Below are positions 1-8,650 of a stretch of DNA of 64,000 nt, piece after piece; the first letter of the stretch is position 1, and each line of letters starts with the position of its first letter. The notes under the pieces are model-generated. The model saw only the letters and a program-made list of their open reading frames with translations. It had not been told where the DNA came from and searched no databases. The DNA is from Tannerella sp. (GTDB lineage: Bacteria > Bacteroidota > Bacteroidia > Bacteroidales > Tannerellaceae): assembly GCA_031285565.1 (NCBI GenBank), contig JAITVY010000035.1, positions 1 to 64,000 of the forward strand. The letters run 5' to 3'. The position numbers and the translations under genes are program-made.

Positions 1-234
1 ACCCGGTTAGCCAGATGGTATGACCAGGTGGATCGATCCGGATTCTTATCCTTTGGAACGATTGCAAGAACAATACAATCGCATTACCAAAACATCATTA
101 ACTTCTTTGACAGGCGTTCAACGAATGCAGCATCTGAATCATTCAATGCAAAAATCAAAGCGTTTAGAAGAGTCTTCAGGGGGGGGAAAGATAAAGCCTT
201 TTTCTTGTTTAGATTGAGTAAATTGTATGCATAA
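1..234 (+). mobile_element. ISL3-family transposase, C-terminal fragment (cut by window edge)
   Basis: Reading frame 1 is open from the first base to a TAA at 232-234 and gives about 77 residues. It contains RSTNAASESFNAKIKAFRR and KDKAFFLFRLSKLYA, which I recognise as the conserved C-terminal end of DDE transposases of the ISL3 (IS204/IS1001/IS1165) group common in Bacteroidales. The start lies outside the window, so I cannot tell whether the copy is intact. A run of eight G at 179-186 falls where relatives usually have Gly-Val; here it reads Gly-Gly. Family membership is from memory of the motif. Confidence 0.8.
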
Positions 235-551
235 TACAAAAATCCCTCAACTTTTTACGGTGATCCATTTTAGCTGACTGATATTGTACCTATCCTGATC
301 GTCGGTTTACACTTTCGTACTAGTTTGCAATATGCACTAGCAAAATAGTTCTACAGTTGAAAAAAAGAAATATTCGGAAATTATAGTAGTGAAAGAATTA
401 CAAACGTCTATAAAAAAGAAGAGGTTGTCTCCCGACAACCACAATCTTCATTGTTAACCTTAAATCTAATACCATGAAAAACACATTGCAAAGATAAAGC
501 ATTTTATGTTATTCAACATAACTTTCTGGCATAAAAATTCAGCATTTAATA
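235..551. other. Intergenic region between transposase and nadK
   Basis: No convincing gene. The region probably includes the right end of the IS element, but I could not identify its inverted repeat with one end missing. It holds the nadK terminator (411-440). It also holds a 7-codon open frame (474-497, MKNTLQR) in a context that looks like a Bacteroidales leader, with no recognised function. Confidence 0.5.
411..440 (-). terminator. Rho-independent terminator after nadK
   Basis: On the minus strand GGTTGTC, a four-base loop and GACAACC (423-440) are followed by TCTTCTTTTTT. The position fits termination of the leftward nadK transcript. Confidence 0.7.
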
Positions 552-1424
552 TTATTTAACTCTTCGGTCTACTCCCCACAACAATTTTTCTCGCAAAATC
601 TGATAAAAACTTTGATTACAACGCTTCACTACCGGCATTGTAAAAGAAGCTTTACATACATCCAACCTCATTCCTACTGAAAATACTTCTGAACGTCCGT
701 CTAAAGAAACCAAAAAAGATTGTGTACGGCTTTCCACATTAAATGTTAACCGGGATGAACCAGAAATTACCAATGGACGTACATTTAAACTGTGAGGCGC
801 AACAGGAGTTAAGACAATATTATCACATTGAGGAAGGATAATAGGCCCATTCACACTCATTGAATAAGCAGTTGAACCCGTAGGTGTAGCAATAATCAAG
901 CCATCCGCCTGATAAGAAGTCAGATAGTCATCATTCAAGTATGTATGAATAGTTATCATAGATGATGTATCACGTTTTATTATAGCTATATCATTCAAAG
1001 CACAGTTATTTTGAAAAACCGGTTTTACAGTCTGCAATTGCAATAACATACGTTCTTCTATCTGATACTTCCGGAGGAATAATTCATCCAATGTTTCCTC
1101 TATCTGATCTCCACCTACATCAGCCAGAAAACCTAATCGTCCCGTATTAATCCCTAAAACCGGTATATGTTGATTATTGATTTGTTCCGCAGTGCGCAGA
1201 AATGTGCCGTCTCCTCCTACACTCAATGCAAGGTCCAAATCAAACTCCGGACCTTCTAAAACCCCGGTTATCAATGGTTGATATGCTAATTTCCCTGTCA
1301 GAAAATCATAAAATTCACGCTTAACATATATTTCTGCTTCCAGAACATTCAATTTATTAAACAACCGCTGAATCTGAGAAAGCTTATCAGACTGGTAATC
1401 ATTACCAAACACTCCTATTTTCAT
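552..1424 (-). CDS. nadK: NAD kinase
   Basis: ATP-dependent NAD kinase, which makes NADP in the cytoplasm. The signature GGDGTFLR (about residues 70-77 from the chosen start) carries the catalytic Asp. NTGRLGFLAD follows, and the NDIAI motif near residue 144 is the substrate-binding Asn-Asp pair. About 290 residues is the normal family length. I chose the ATG at 1424 because family members begin MKIxxFGN; an in-frame ATG at 1448 would add eight residues with no family support. It is divergent from pdxJ and ends in a hairpin terminator. Identification is firm. Confidence 0.95.
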   Translation of the reverse strand: MKIGVFGNDYQSDKLSQIQRLFNKLNVLEAEIYVKREFYDFLTGKLAYQPLITGVLEGPEFDLDLALSVGGDGTFLRTAEQINNQHIPVLGINTGRLGFLADVGGDQIEETLDELFLRKYQIEERMLLQLQTVKPVFQNNCALNDIAIIKRDTSSMITIHTYLNDDYLTSYQADGLIIATPTGSTAYSMSVNGPIILPQCDNIVLTPVAPHSLNVRPLVISGSSRLTFNVESRTQSFLVSLDGRSEVFSVGMRLDVCKASFTMPVVKRCNQSFYQILREKLLWGVDRRVK

Positions 1425-1509
1425 CATCGCATTCGTTCTTTTTAACATCAGTATCTGCTTATTATAAAATCTTTCACAAAGATTTCTTTAATAATTGCCT
1501 AAATCATTT

Positions 1510-1517
1510 TACATTTG
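1510..1517 (+). promoter_or_regulatory. Candidate -7 element for pdxJ
   Basis: TACATTTG fits the Bacteroidetes TAnnTTTG -7 consensus and lies 55 bp before the pdxJ start. I see no clear -33 TTTG at the right distance. Confidence 0.45.
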
Positions 1518-1572
1518 CACATTACAATTTGTATACAAATGTAATCAAAGAATATACAAGAAACATTTATAG

Positions 1573-2286
1573 ATGACAAAATTAAGTGTAAATATAAATA
1601 AAGTTGCTACTATCCGAAATGCGCGTGGGGGGAATATACCTGATGTACTGAAAGTTGCACGTGACTGTGAATCATTCGGTGCAGATGGGATTACCGTACA
1701 TCCCCGACCTGACGAACGTCATATCCGCTATAGTGATGTATATGCCCTCAGACCGATTATTCATACTGAATTGAACATAGAAGGTTACCCGAATGAATCT
1801 TTTATCAATTTAGTATTAAAGGTGAGGCCCAATCAGGTCACACTGGTACCGGATGCTCCGGATGCAATAACCTCAAATGCCGGATGGAAAGTGCAAGACC
1901 ATTTTGAATTTCTGGATGACCTGGTAAATAAATTCAGGGAAAAAGGCATTCGATCTTCTATCTTCGTCGGAACCGAAGCGGAAGATATCGAATGGGCTGC
2001 AAAAACCGGAGTTGACCGCATAGAATTATATACCGAGCCCTATGCATCCGGATACAAAGCAAACAAAGAAACTGCTATTGCCCCCTTTATCAGTGCAGCC
2101 AAATTAGCAAAAAAACTGGGCATGGGTATCAATGCCGGTCATGATCTTTCATTGGAAAATCTTAACTTTTTTGCCCGGAATATTTATTGGCTGGAAGAAG
2201 TGTCCATAGGCCATGCACTAATTAGTGATGCGCTATATTATGGGTTAGAGAAAACTATTGCACTATATAAAGCATGCTTAAAATAA
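1573..2286 (+). CDS. pdxJ: Pyridoxine 5'-phosphate synthase
   Basis: Condenses 1-deoxy-D-xylulose 5-phosphate with 3-amino-2-oxopropyl phosphate to pyridoxine 5'-phosphate, the last ring-closing step of the DXP-dependent vitamin B6 pathway. It is a TIM barrel of 237 residues, the usual size. Visible motifs are [20 protein letters not shown] at the N-terminus, [11 protein letters not shown] with the active-site His43, the region around Glu70, and [11 protein letters not shown] near the C-terminus. It is divergent from nadK and 17 bp upstream of exbB. The close spacing suggests co-transcription with the energy-transduction genes, a neighbourhood I have seen in Bacteroidales. Firm. Confidence 0.96.
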   Translation: MTKLSVNINKVATIRNARGGNIPDVLKVARDCESFGADGITVHPRPDERHIRYSDVYALRPIIHTELNIEGYPNESFINLVLKVRPNQVTLVPDAPDAITSNAGWKVQDHFEFLDDLVNKFREKGIRSSIFVGTEAEDIEWAAKTGVDRIELYTEPYASGYKANKETAIAPFISAAKLAKKLGMGINAGHDLSLENLNFFARNIYWLEEVSIGHALISDALYYGLEKTIALYKACLK

Positions 2287-2303
2287 ATAAAAACAAATAA
2301 CGT

Positions 2304-3017
2304 ATGAACATTTTATCTGTATTATTACAAATACCTGCAGCAGACCCAAATGCTCCGATTGATCTGACACAAATGGAAACAGTGCCAACCGAAGCCCAAA
2401 TGAACATAATTGATCTGGCATTCAAAGGCGGATGGATCATGATCGTACTGTTGATCTTATCGCTGATTGCAGTTTATATCTTTATCCAACGCTTAATGAC
2501 TATACGGCAGGCCGGAAAAAGCGATGAAGAATTTATGAATCGCATAAAAGACTATATTCATGATGGAAAAATAGAATCGGCTTTAAATTTATGCAAAGCA
2601 ACGCATACTCCGACAGCTCGCATGATTGGGAAAGGGATCAGTCGTTTAGGACGCCCCACCAGCGATATATTATCGATCGTCGAAAACGCCGGCAACCTTG
2701 AAGTAGCTAAATTAGAAAGAGGATTTCCTATCATTGCTACCATTGCTGCAGGAGCTCCAATGATCGGATTCCTGGGTACGGTAACAGGGATGGTTCGTGC
2801 ATTCTTCGATATGGCGAATGCCGGATCCAATGTGGATGTATCATTACTTTCTAACGGTATTTACGAAGCATTGGTTACCACAGTAGGAGGATTAGTTGTA
2901 GGTATCATTGCATTATTTGCATATAATTACCTGGTCTCACTGGTAGATAATGTTGTTAATAAGCTTGAAGCACGTACAATGGACTTTATGGACTTATTGA
3001 ACGAACCTGCAAATTAA
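2304..3017 (+). CDS. exbB: ExbB/TolQ/MotA-family proton channel subunit
   Basis: Inner-membrane subunit of the ExbB-ExbD-TonB complex, which uses the proton gradient to power outer-membrane receptors. It has three predicted membrane helices at about residues 43-63, 143-165 and 188-212. The segment 143-168 (IIATIAAGAPMIGFLGTVTG) is the family signature. The N-terminal 40 residues form a short acidic periplasmic stretch. The gene is 6 bp upstream of exbD and follows pdxJ by 17 bp. ExbB and TolQ are hard to separate by sequence alone; the exbD and tonB neighbours favour ExbB. Confidence 0.92.
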   Translation: MNILSVLLQIPAADPNAPIDLTQMETVPTEAQMNIIDLAFKGGWIMIVLLILSLIAVYIFIQRLMTIRQAGKSDEEFMNRIKDYIHDGKIESALNLCKATHTPTARMIGKGISRLGRPTSDILSIVENAGNLEVAKLERGFPIIATIAAGAPMIGFLGTVTGMVRAFFDMANAGSNVDVSLLSNGIYEALVTTVGGLVVGIIALFAYNYLVSLVDNVVNKLEARTMDFMDLLNEPAN

Positions 3018-3023
3018 AAACGA

Positions 3024-3434
3024 ATGGCACTTAAACGAAAAGCAAAAGTAAATGAAGCATTCAGTATGGCATCCATGACAGATGTCATCTTCTTATTGCT
3101 GATTTTCTTCATGGTAACCTCAACAGTAGTCGTACCCAATGCTATTAAACTTACGCTACCGCAAGCACAACAACAAACGGCAGCCAAACCTCTTTCGCGT
3201 GTAACGATTGATGCTAATTTAAATTATTATGTAGCTTTCGGAAATCAACGGGAACAGCAGGTGACATTTGACGATATTACGCCCTTTCTACAGGAGCAAT
3301 ATGATAAAGAACCCGAAATGTATGTCGCACTATATGCAGATGAGACTGTTCCTTATCGTGAAATCGTAAAAGTATTGAATCTTGTCAACGAAAATAAGTT
3401 TAAAATAGTGTTGATTACACGTCCGCTGAAATGA
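3024..3434 (+). CDS. exbD: ExbD/TolR-family transport protein
   Basis: Partner of the upstream ExbB. It has a short cytoplasmic N-terminus, one membrane helix at about residues 21-33 with the conserved Asp20 at its start (SMTDVIFLLLIFFMVTS), and a periplasmic C-terminal domain ending IVLITRP. At 136 residues it is typical. The Asp is the proton-carrying residue known in the family. It lies 6 bp after exbB and 114 bp before the tonB-like gene. Confidence 0.93.
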   Translation: MALKRKAKVNEAFSMASMTDVIFLLLIFFMVTSTVVVPNAIKLTLPQAQQQTAAKPLSRVTIDANLNYYVAFGNQREQQVTFDDITPFLQEQYDKEPEMYVALYADETVPYREIVKVLNLVNENKFKIVLITRPLK

Positions 3435-3453
3435 AATTAAAAGAAGCCCAGAC

Positions 3454-3475
3454 CCCTAAAGGGGATTTTTAATTG
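3454..3475 (+). terminator. Weak hairpin between exbD and tonB
   Basis: CCCCT, a two-base loop and AGGGG (3454-3465) are followed by ATTTTTAATT. It may attenuate transcription between exbD and tonB, or it may be a fragment of the phylum's CCCCTAAAGGGG repeats. Confidence 0.35.
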
Positions 3476-3548
3476 TTCTGTAAATTTTGCAGATTATGGT
3501 ATTTTGTAAATTTAGGGAATTTTAAATCTGGAATAAACATATAGATAT

Positions 3549-4370
3549 ATGAAATTTGATAAAAACGACAGAATTTCGATCATTGGAAGTATAATCTTTC
3601 ATTTGATTATATTCATCATTCTGTTTTTGACGGTTATCAAATCAAGTGTTCCGGAAGACGATGAGGGCATACTGGTCAATTTCGGAAATATTGATTTCGC
3701 TGCCGGCACTTTTGAGCCGCAAGGAACAGGCAGACCTATAGAGGAAACAACTCCGATACAAGAGAATATTCCTCCTCCCCAACTACCCCAAACGACACCT
3801 GAAGAAATGGTGATACAGGATATGGAAGAAACCGTATCACTTGCAGATAAAAAGAAAGAAGAAGAACGCCGCAAGGAGGAAGAACGCAGGGAGAGAGAAC
3901 GACAAGCTCAAGCCGAGCAAAAACGCAGAGAAGAAGAACAGAACAGGCGTGAACAAGCCATCCGCGACCAGGTAGCAGGCGCTTTCGGGTCAGGAAATTC
4001 TGATGGTAGTCAGGGTGATGCAGCATCCGGAACCGGAAATCAGGGAAATCCGTTCGGCAATTCAAATACAGGACCAACAGAAGGAGTTGGCGGTTTTGGT
4101 GGTTCATTTAATTTAAATGGACGAACCTTAAGAGGTGGTGGTTTACCTTCTCCCACGTATACCTCGCAGGTAGAAGGCCGTATTGTGATAGAAATCACAG
4201 TAAATCCGCGAGGAGATGTCATTAATGCCGTTATCGGAAAAGGAACGAATATAGATGATACTGCATTACGGAAAAGCGCTACTGAAGCTGCCCAGCAGGC
4301 AAAATTCAATAGTATCCAGGGTACGAATAATCAAAGCGGAACAATCACTTACCGGTTTAATTTAAAATAA
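3549..4370 (+). CDS. tonB: TonB-like energy transducer
   Basis: Periplasm-spanning link between ExbBD and TonB-dependent receptors. It has an N-terminal membrane anchor (residues 11-30), a Pro/Glu-rich stretch at about 55-95, and a highly charged Glu/Arg coiled-coil at about 96-135. A Gly/Ser/Asn-rich linker follows, then a C-terminal domain at about 195-273 with VEGRIVIEITVNPRGDV, typical of TonB. The charged coiled-coil also recalls TolA, so TolA-like is the alternative. Position after exbB-exbD supports the role. 273 residues. Confidence 0.88.
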   Translation: MKFDKNDRISIIGSIIFHLIIFIILFLTVIKSSVPEDDEGILVNFGNIDFAAGTFEPQGTGRPIEETTPIQENIPPPQLPQTTPEEMVIQDMEETVSLADKKKEEERRKEEERRERERQAQAEQKRREEEQNRREQAIRDQVAGAFGSGNSDGSQGDAASGTGNQGNPFGNSNTGPTEGVGGFGGSFNLNGRTLRGGGLPSPTYTSQVEGRIVIEITVNPRGDVINAVIGKGTNIDDTALRKSATEAAQQAKFNSIQGTNNQSGTITYRFNLK

Positions 4371-4381
4371 ATATCAGAGAT

Positions 4382-4930
4382 ATGAAACAAGCATTTGTAT
4401 TTTTAGCAACCGGCTTCGAAGAAATGGAAGCAATTGGGACAATCGACATCTTACGTCGTGGAGGAGTAGACGTTACAACGATATCCATTACGGGCGATAA
4501 AACAGTACTTGGTGTACACAATATACCTGTGACAGCTGATAAATTGTTCGATGAAGCAAACTATACCATGGCAGATATATTGATTCTCCCTGGCGGTGGC
4601 CCTGGTAGTCAGATGCTGAATGGTCATGATAAACTTAAAGAACTGCTGATTGCTCAGAACAAGCAGAACAAACTGATTGCTGCCATTTGTGCTGCACCAT
4701 TAGTACTGGGTGGATTAGGGTTGCTGGAAGGTAAAAAAGCAATTTGTTACCCGGGAGTAGAACCGCAACTTACCGGTGCTATTATAACAGACGAACCCGC
4801 AGTAAAAGATGGCAATATTATTACCGGAAAAGGCCCTGGGTTGGTCTTTAATTTCGGATTAATGATTCTTGAGATAATGCAAGGTAAAGAAACCGCCGAT
4901 AGTGTAGCCGGTGACCTACTTTTGAAATAA
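4382..4930 (+). CDS. DJ-1/PfpI family protein
   Basis: A DJ-1/ThiJ-type protein of 182 residues, matching DJ-1-like members (about 180-190). The nucleophile-elbow motif AAICAAPLVLG places the reactive cysteine at residue 103, and the acidic residues of GFEEMEAIG (11-19) provide the partner Glu. Family members act as glyoxalase/deglycase or redox-stress proteins; which applies is not visible here. It follows tonB by 11 bp and is the last gene before a strong terminator, so it is probably co-transcribed with it. Confidence 0.9.
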   Translation: MKQAFVFLATGFEEMEAIGTIDILRRGGVDVTTISITGDKTVLGVHNIPVTADKLFDEANYTMADILILPGGGPGSQMLNGHDKLKELLIAQNKQNKLIAAICAAPLVLGGLGLLEGKKAICYPGVEPQLTGAIITDEPAVKDGNIITGKGPGLVFNFGLMILEIMQGKETADSVAGDLLLK

Positions 4931-4951
4931 ACAAAACATCATAGGATTAAA

Positions 4952-4996
4952 AGGCTGTCTGATATTGAAAAATCATTTAGACAGCCTATTTTTTAG
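4952..4996 (+). terminator. Terminator after the DJ-1 gene
   Basis: AGGCTGTCT, a loop of about 18 bases, then AGACAGCCT followed by ATTTTTTAG. It ends the pdxJ/exb/tonB/DJ-1 run. Confidence 0.85.
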
Positions 4997-5004
4997 ACTA
5001 GAAA

Positions 5005-5496
5005 ATGAATGGAGATAAAAACCTTTATAACTTATTAAACGAATTAGATATCCAATTCGAATATATTGAGCATCCACCGGCTCCAACAATAGAGATTGCA
5101 CGTCAATATTGGGCAGGACATAATGCACAACATTGTAAGAATTTATTTTTTCGCAATCATAAAGGTAATAAGCACTACTTAGTCATTCTGGATTGCGAAT
5201 GCGACATGGATATTCACTCAATTGAAAAAATGCTGCATCAGGGGAAGTTAAGTTTTGCTTCCGAGAAACGTATGATGAAGTATTTAGGAGTAACTCCGGG
5301 TTCGGTTACACCTTTCGGACTTATCAAAGACACAGAACATCATGTACACGTTTTTCTTGATAATAATCTTCAAAAAGCCTCACGTATCAGCTTTCATCCC
5401 TGTATTAATACAGCTTCGCTGATCATTTCGAAAGAAGATTTCATTCGATTTCTCGATTATACGAAAAACGCCTATGAATGGCTGGAATTATATTAG
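5005..5496 (+). CDS. Prolyl-tRNA editing protein (YbaK/ProX domain)
   Basis: Stand-alone YbaK-type aminoacyl-tRNA deacylase, related to PrdX/ProXp, which removes misactivated amino acids (typically Ala) from tRNA-Pro. At 163 residues the domain spans the whole protein. Recognisable are the FEYIEHPPAPTIEIA start, KNLFFRNHKGNKHYLVIL with the conserved Lys, and GVTPGSVTPFGLI. The gene stands alone between a terminator and the convergent gene at 5603. Exact specificity cannot be read from sequence. Confidence 0.88.
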   Translation: MNGDKNLYNLLNELDIQFEYIEHPPAPTIEIARQYWAGHNAQHCKNLFFRNHKGNKHYLVILDCECDMDIHSIEKMLHQGKLSFASEKRMMKYLGVTPGSVTPFGLIKDTEHHVHVFLDNNLQKASRISFHPCINTASLIISKEDFIRFLDYTKNAYEWLELY

Positions 5497-5602
5497 TTCC
5501 AGTCTCGCATATAAAGAAATGTTTTGAATTCCCCGATCCTCACATGTATTATGCCAATTACCGGAAAGTATAAATACAAACAATCCTTTTACCGGATAGT
5601 TG

Positions 5603-6055
5603 TTATATTTTAAAATTAAAAGGAAAAGTATACTTTACTTTTACAGGTTTTTCATTTTTATATCCGGGGACCCATATTCCCGTACTTCTTACTACCCTGA
5701 TTGCTTCTTCATCCAGCTCGGAGCCAGCACTCTGCAAGATTTCAATATCACCAATAGTACCATCTTTTTCTACTACAAAATTCAAAATCACCCGACCCTG
5801 CACTCCATTAAGATAAGCATTTCGTGGATAAGTCATATGGGTTGAAACATGATTCACCAAGCCTTGAACCCCATCAGGATACATTGGGAATTTATCAGGG
5901 ACGGAGTCGGGATGAGCAGGATCATTAGGATTAGGAGGCATAACAACTTCCTGGTAATTTCTGTTGCTAATTTGTTCCGGAGTTAAGTTAGACTGGCCAA
6001 ATGCATATGTAATAGCAGATATCAATAATCCTAAGATTAGTATTTGCCTTTTCAT
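5603..6055 (-). CDS. Secreted TonB C-terminal domain protein
   Basis: A 150-residue protein with a signal peptide (MKRQILILGLLISAITYAFG) and a TonB C-terminal domain from about residue 75, seen in LNGVQGRVILNFVVEKDGTI and DEEAIRVVRSTGIWVPG. No membrane anchor or proline-rich spacer remains, so it is not a full TonB. Such short periplasmic TonB_C proteins are common in Bacteroidales and their role is unsettled. It lies 15 bp downstream of the serpin gene on the same strand and is probably co-transcribed with it. Confidence 0.85.
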   Translation of the reverse strand: MKRQILILGLLISAITYAFGQSNLTPEQISNRNYQEVVMPPNPNDPAHPDSVPDKFPMYPDGVQGLVNHVSTHMTYPRNAYLNGVQGRVILNFVVEKDGTIGDIEILQSAGSELDEEAIRVVRSTGIWVPGYKNEKPVKVKYTFPFNFKI

Positions 6056-6070
6056 ATTATAATTACCCTT

Positions 6071-7300
6071 TTATATCTTTATGACATTACCAAAAAACAA
6101 GATAGCGCCTGTACTGTTTTCACGTATTGCAAACAGAAACGGTTTATTTACAAAATAATCAATCGGAATTATTTCAACAGGTCCGGCAGACAACTCCATT
6201 TCGACACTTGTCGCAGCTGCTGCTTCCGTTCCTTCTTCATTCACTTCCACAAATGTTTTATGAACAACTTTCGAAATAAATAAAGGAGCATCACTTATTC
6301 CGCTAAAATCAGCCATCTTTGTAAATGGAATCTTCATACCCATTGCCGGTAAAATATCATCCTGCATTTTATATTCACATTCCATTTTAAACCGCGGCAA
6401 ACGTATATTCACCTCACGACCACGCATCGCGTTTGTAATTTGCCAACTGTCATTATCTAAATGCCGGACTACATCATCTGTCGTCTTCCCCTCATGCGGG
6501 AGCATCAGAATCATGCTGAATGCGTTATTTCCATAAGGCAACTCCAGATAACCACAATTCTCATCCGAACTATAATTGAAGCGATCCGTCTGACGCATCA
6601 TATCAACCTGCACTTTTTGTCCGTCTGCCTGAAAAAATGCCTCCTTACGGGTATTGCTTTTATCAAATTTAGCCACCCATATCCCTTTAAAATAAATCGC
6701 ATTAATCAGATACATTACACCCGATACATTTTCAATTATTTCCGGAATCTTATCATTCGTTTGTTTTGCACACCAGTTATTAATTTGTGTCGCAGCATCA
6801 GGAGATAAGAAATCAATGGCGTTAACTTCGGCATTGTAACTACTTGTATTGACCGCAATAAAATCATTTTTCACAGATAAATTTTCATCATACCATATCG
6901 AATTGGCTATCGTTAACTCCGTTGAAGGATCGACCTCCAATAATGCTTTACGCAACGATTGGCTATATTCATTGATCTGATCGATCGAATAATCCGATGC
7001 ACGTAATGCTTCGAGCATTTCTTTTCCCGTTTCGTCCACAGCGCCGTTCAACGTCATATTCAATGCCATACTTACACTCAATGGAGAAATGAAAACATTT
7101 GTTCCTGACGTAGATTTATATGTGGTTTTGAACAGATCAACCGCAAATTGGTTATCTGTTTTTACTTTTTCACTTAACCGAAGCTCAATAGGTTCAGCAT
7201 CCGGTAATTTCTGATTATTATCAATATTGTCATCAGATTCGCAGGCTATGAAAAGCCCTATAAAAGACAAAAGCACTGTAAGCCGGGTTGATTTTTTCAT
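6071..7300 (-). CDS. Serpin-family lipoprotein
   Basis: Serine protease inhibitor of the serpin fold, about 409 residues from the chosen ATG at 7300. The start begins MKKSTRLTVLLSFIGLFIAC, a lipoprotein signal with Cys20. Family landmarks are the N-terminal NVFISPLSVSMALNM, the hinge region VNEEGTEAAAATSVE before the reactive loop, and the end FLFAIRENSTGAILFFGNV. The small-residue hinge (Glu-Glu-Gly-Thr-Glu-Ala4-Thr) is what inhibitory serpins carry. The scissile bond should lie near MELSAG. As a surface or periplasmic lipoprotein it could guard the cell against host or neighbour proteases, which is inference. Upstream in-frame starts to 7348 would spoil the signal peptide. Confidence 0.93.
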   Translation of the reverse strand: MKKSTRLTVLLSFIGLFIACESDDNIDNNQKLPDAEPIELRLSEKVKTDNQFAVDLFKTTYKSTSGTNVFISPLSVSMALNMTLNGAVDETGKEMLEALRASDYSIDQINEYSQSLRKALLEVDPSTELTIANSIWYDENLSVKNDFIAVNTSSYNAEVNAIDFLSPDAATQINNWCAKQTNDKIPEIIENVSGVMYLINAIYFKGIWVAKFDKSNTRKEAFFQADGQKVQVDMMRQTDRFNYSSDENCGYLELPYGNNAFSMILMLPHEGKTTDDVVRHLDNDSWQITNAMRGREVNIRLPRFKMECEYKMQDDILPAMGMKIPFTKMADFSGISDAPLFISKVVHKTFVEVNEEGTEAAAATSVEMELSAGPVEIIPIDYFVNKPFLFAIRENSTGAILFFGNVIKI

Positions 7301-7465
7301 ACGATATGTTATCATGAATTTATAGAATATAACAATATATTTAAACACTGATTATATTATATATGATGCAATCTTTCATAAAAAAGCTGCATCTCATGGA
7401 TAAAAAAGCGTTTCTTTAAAAAGCTTAAAAGGCTAAAAGGCTCTAAACAAGCTTTTAAACAATCC

Positions 7466-8344
7466 CTAAAAAAACAATAAAGTCGATAGCAACAATGCAA
7501 ACAAAAATACATTCCGGGCTGTTTGCTCCAGTACTTTATTTAACTCAACACCTTGCAACCGAATAAAATCCTGCCATGTAAATAACTGCAAAATAAAAAA
7601 GAACAAAAATAAAAACCTGCTGGTCCAATCACGATATAAATAAACCGGGAATGCAAAAGCATATGCAAGTATTATATTTACAAGATACATAATACGCCCG
7701 AATGAACGTCCGAAAATAACAATAGAAGTCCGTTTCCCGACAGTTTTATCCTGCTCGCAATCGCGATAATTATTCACCATTAAAATATTTACAGATTGAA
7801 GTCCGATTGCTAATGAAAGCCACAGGGCACTCCAGTTAAACTCTCCCGTTTGTACATAATAGGTAAAACAAACCGGAACAATACCATAAAAAACCAACAC
7901 ACACACATCACCCCAACCACGATATGCCAAAGGATAAGGTCCTGCAGAATAAGCCAGAACACCCAGCACAATTGCAATACCAACTAAAATCAACTCCCAT
8001 CCGCCATAAAACAACAATCCACAACCACAAAGACAAGCCAATCCTAAAATAATAAAAGTAGCATACAGCATCATCCGGGGTTGAATCCATCCTGAAGCCA
8101 CCGCACGAGGCTGTCCCAATCGTTCTTCTCCATCTGCACCTTTCTTAAAATCAAAATAATCATTGGCAAAATTCGATGCAATCTGGGCAAATAAAGCAAC
8201 ACACAAACATAATATAGCAGGGATTATAATAAACGAGCCATGTCGATATGCCAATGCTGCACCGATTAATACCGGACTGACAGAAGCAGCTAATGTTTTC
8301 GGACGGGCAGCCAACACCCAGGCTTTTACTTTTGAAGGTTCCAT
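7466..8344 (-). CDS. menA: 1,4-dihydroxy-2-naphthoate polyprenyltransferase
   Basis: UbiA-superfamily membrane prenyltransferase that attaches the polyprenyl tail to 1,4-dihydroxy-2-naphthoate in menaquinone synthesis. The first Asp-rich motif is NDYFDFKKGADGEERLGQPR (about residues 60-79), and the second is NNYRDCEQDKTVGKRT (about 192-207). About eight hydrophobic helices are visible and 292 residues is normal. It opens with KVKAWVLAARPKTLAASVSPV, typical of MenA. It stands alone, divergent from the gene at 8651. Confidence 0.95.
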   Translation of the reverse strand: MEPSKVKAWVLAARPKTLAASVSPVLIGAALAYRHGSFIIIPAILCLCVALFAQIASNFANDYFDFKKGADGEERLGQPRAVASGWIQPRMMLYATFIILGLACLCGCGLLFYGGWELILVGIAIVLGVLAYSAGPYPLAYRGWGDVCVLVFYGIVPVCFTYYVQTGEFNWSALWLSLAIGLQSVNILMVNNYRDCEQDKTVGKRTSIVIFGRSFGRIMYLVNIILAYAFAFPVYLYRDWTSRFLFLFFFILQLFTWQDFIRLQGVELNKVLEQTARNVFLFALLLSTLLFF

Positions 8345-8362
8345 TCAATCATTTTAGTCAAA

Positions 8363-8370
8363 CAAAGGTA
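8363..8370 (-). promoter_or_regulatory. Candidate -7 element for menA
   Basis: On the minus strand TACCTTTG matches TAnnTTTG and lies 18 bp before the menA start. A TTGACG about 21 bp further up may serve as -33. Confidence 0.5.
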
Positions 8371-8520
8371 ATCAAATTATTCTTTCATCGTCAATTACAC
8401 GTGAGGTTGTTTAACTGCGACACCCTTGTTCTTAAGCTGTAAGTATTGTCTTGTTAAACAACACAAGATTCAATCGTAGCACTCTACTGTCCTAAAATTG
8501 AAAGCTTAATATAAAATTAT

Positions 8521-8528
8521 TATCTTTG
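8521..8528 (+). promoter_or_regulatory. Candidate promoter for the 8651 gene
   Basis: TATCTTTG matches the -7 consensus and is preceded by TTG at 8498-8500 with 20 bp spacing, a plausible -33/-7 pair. The leader to the start codon would be long (over 100 nt). Confidence 0.5.
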
Positions 8529-8650
8529 TATCCATATAACTTAAACGTTTTCATTAAGCGAACCAGACAGAAACGAACGTTTGCGAAGGTTAGAATGGAA
8601 GCGATAGTTCCTCGACTCTTTTAAGTGCCGTGTCATACAAAAAACGACTG

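Larger units (their letters stand above)
8345..8650. other. Divergent intergenic region with inverted repeats
   Basis: It holds candidate promoters for both neighbours (8363-8370 minus, 8521-8528 plus). It also holds a perfect 10-bp inverted repeat (GTTGTTTAAC at 8406-8415, GTTAAACAAC at 8453-8462). The leader at about 8550-8630 shares short motifs (ACGTTTGCGAAGG, ACAGAAAC) with the element at 18005-18145. Confidence 0.5.

Noticed and set aside
474-497. MKNTLQR leader peptide as an attenuator
   Set aside because: No downstream plus-strand gene to control; nadK is on the other strand. It may be a remnant of a common Bacteroidales leader.
3599-4309. Long open frames antisense to tonB (91, 123 and 89 residues)
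   Set aside because: They lie wholly over the firm TonB-like gene, have no family similarity that I recognise, and arise from its skewed Gly/Glu codon use.
5505-5602. TTACCGG pair as a terminator between convergent genes 5005 and 5603
   Set aside because: The pair is direct-repeat-like with poor inverted matching and no U-run.
7380-7465. Hairpin AAAAGCTT/AAGCTTTT after menA as terminator
   Set aside because: Pairing is short, the tail is weak, and the sequence is low-complexity. Left out as a feature, though menA must end near here.
8400-8470. Inverted repeat near menA as a possible RNA gene
   Set aside because: One clean 10-bp pair only, in a divergent promoter region; more likely a regulatory site than an RNA.
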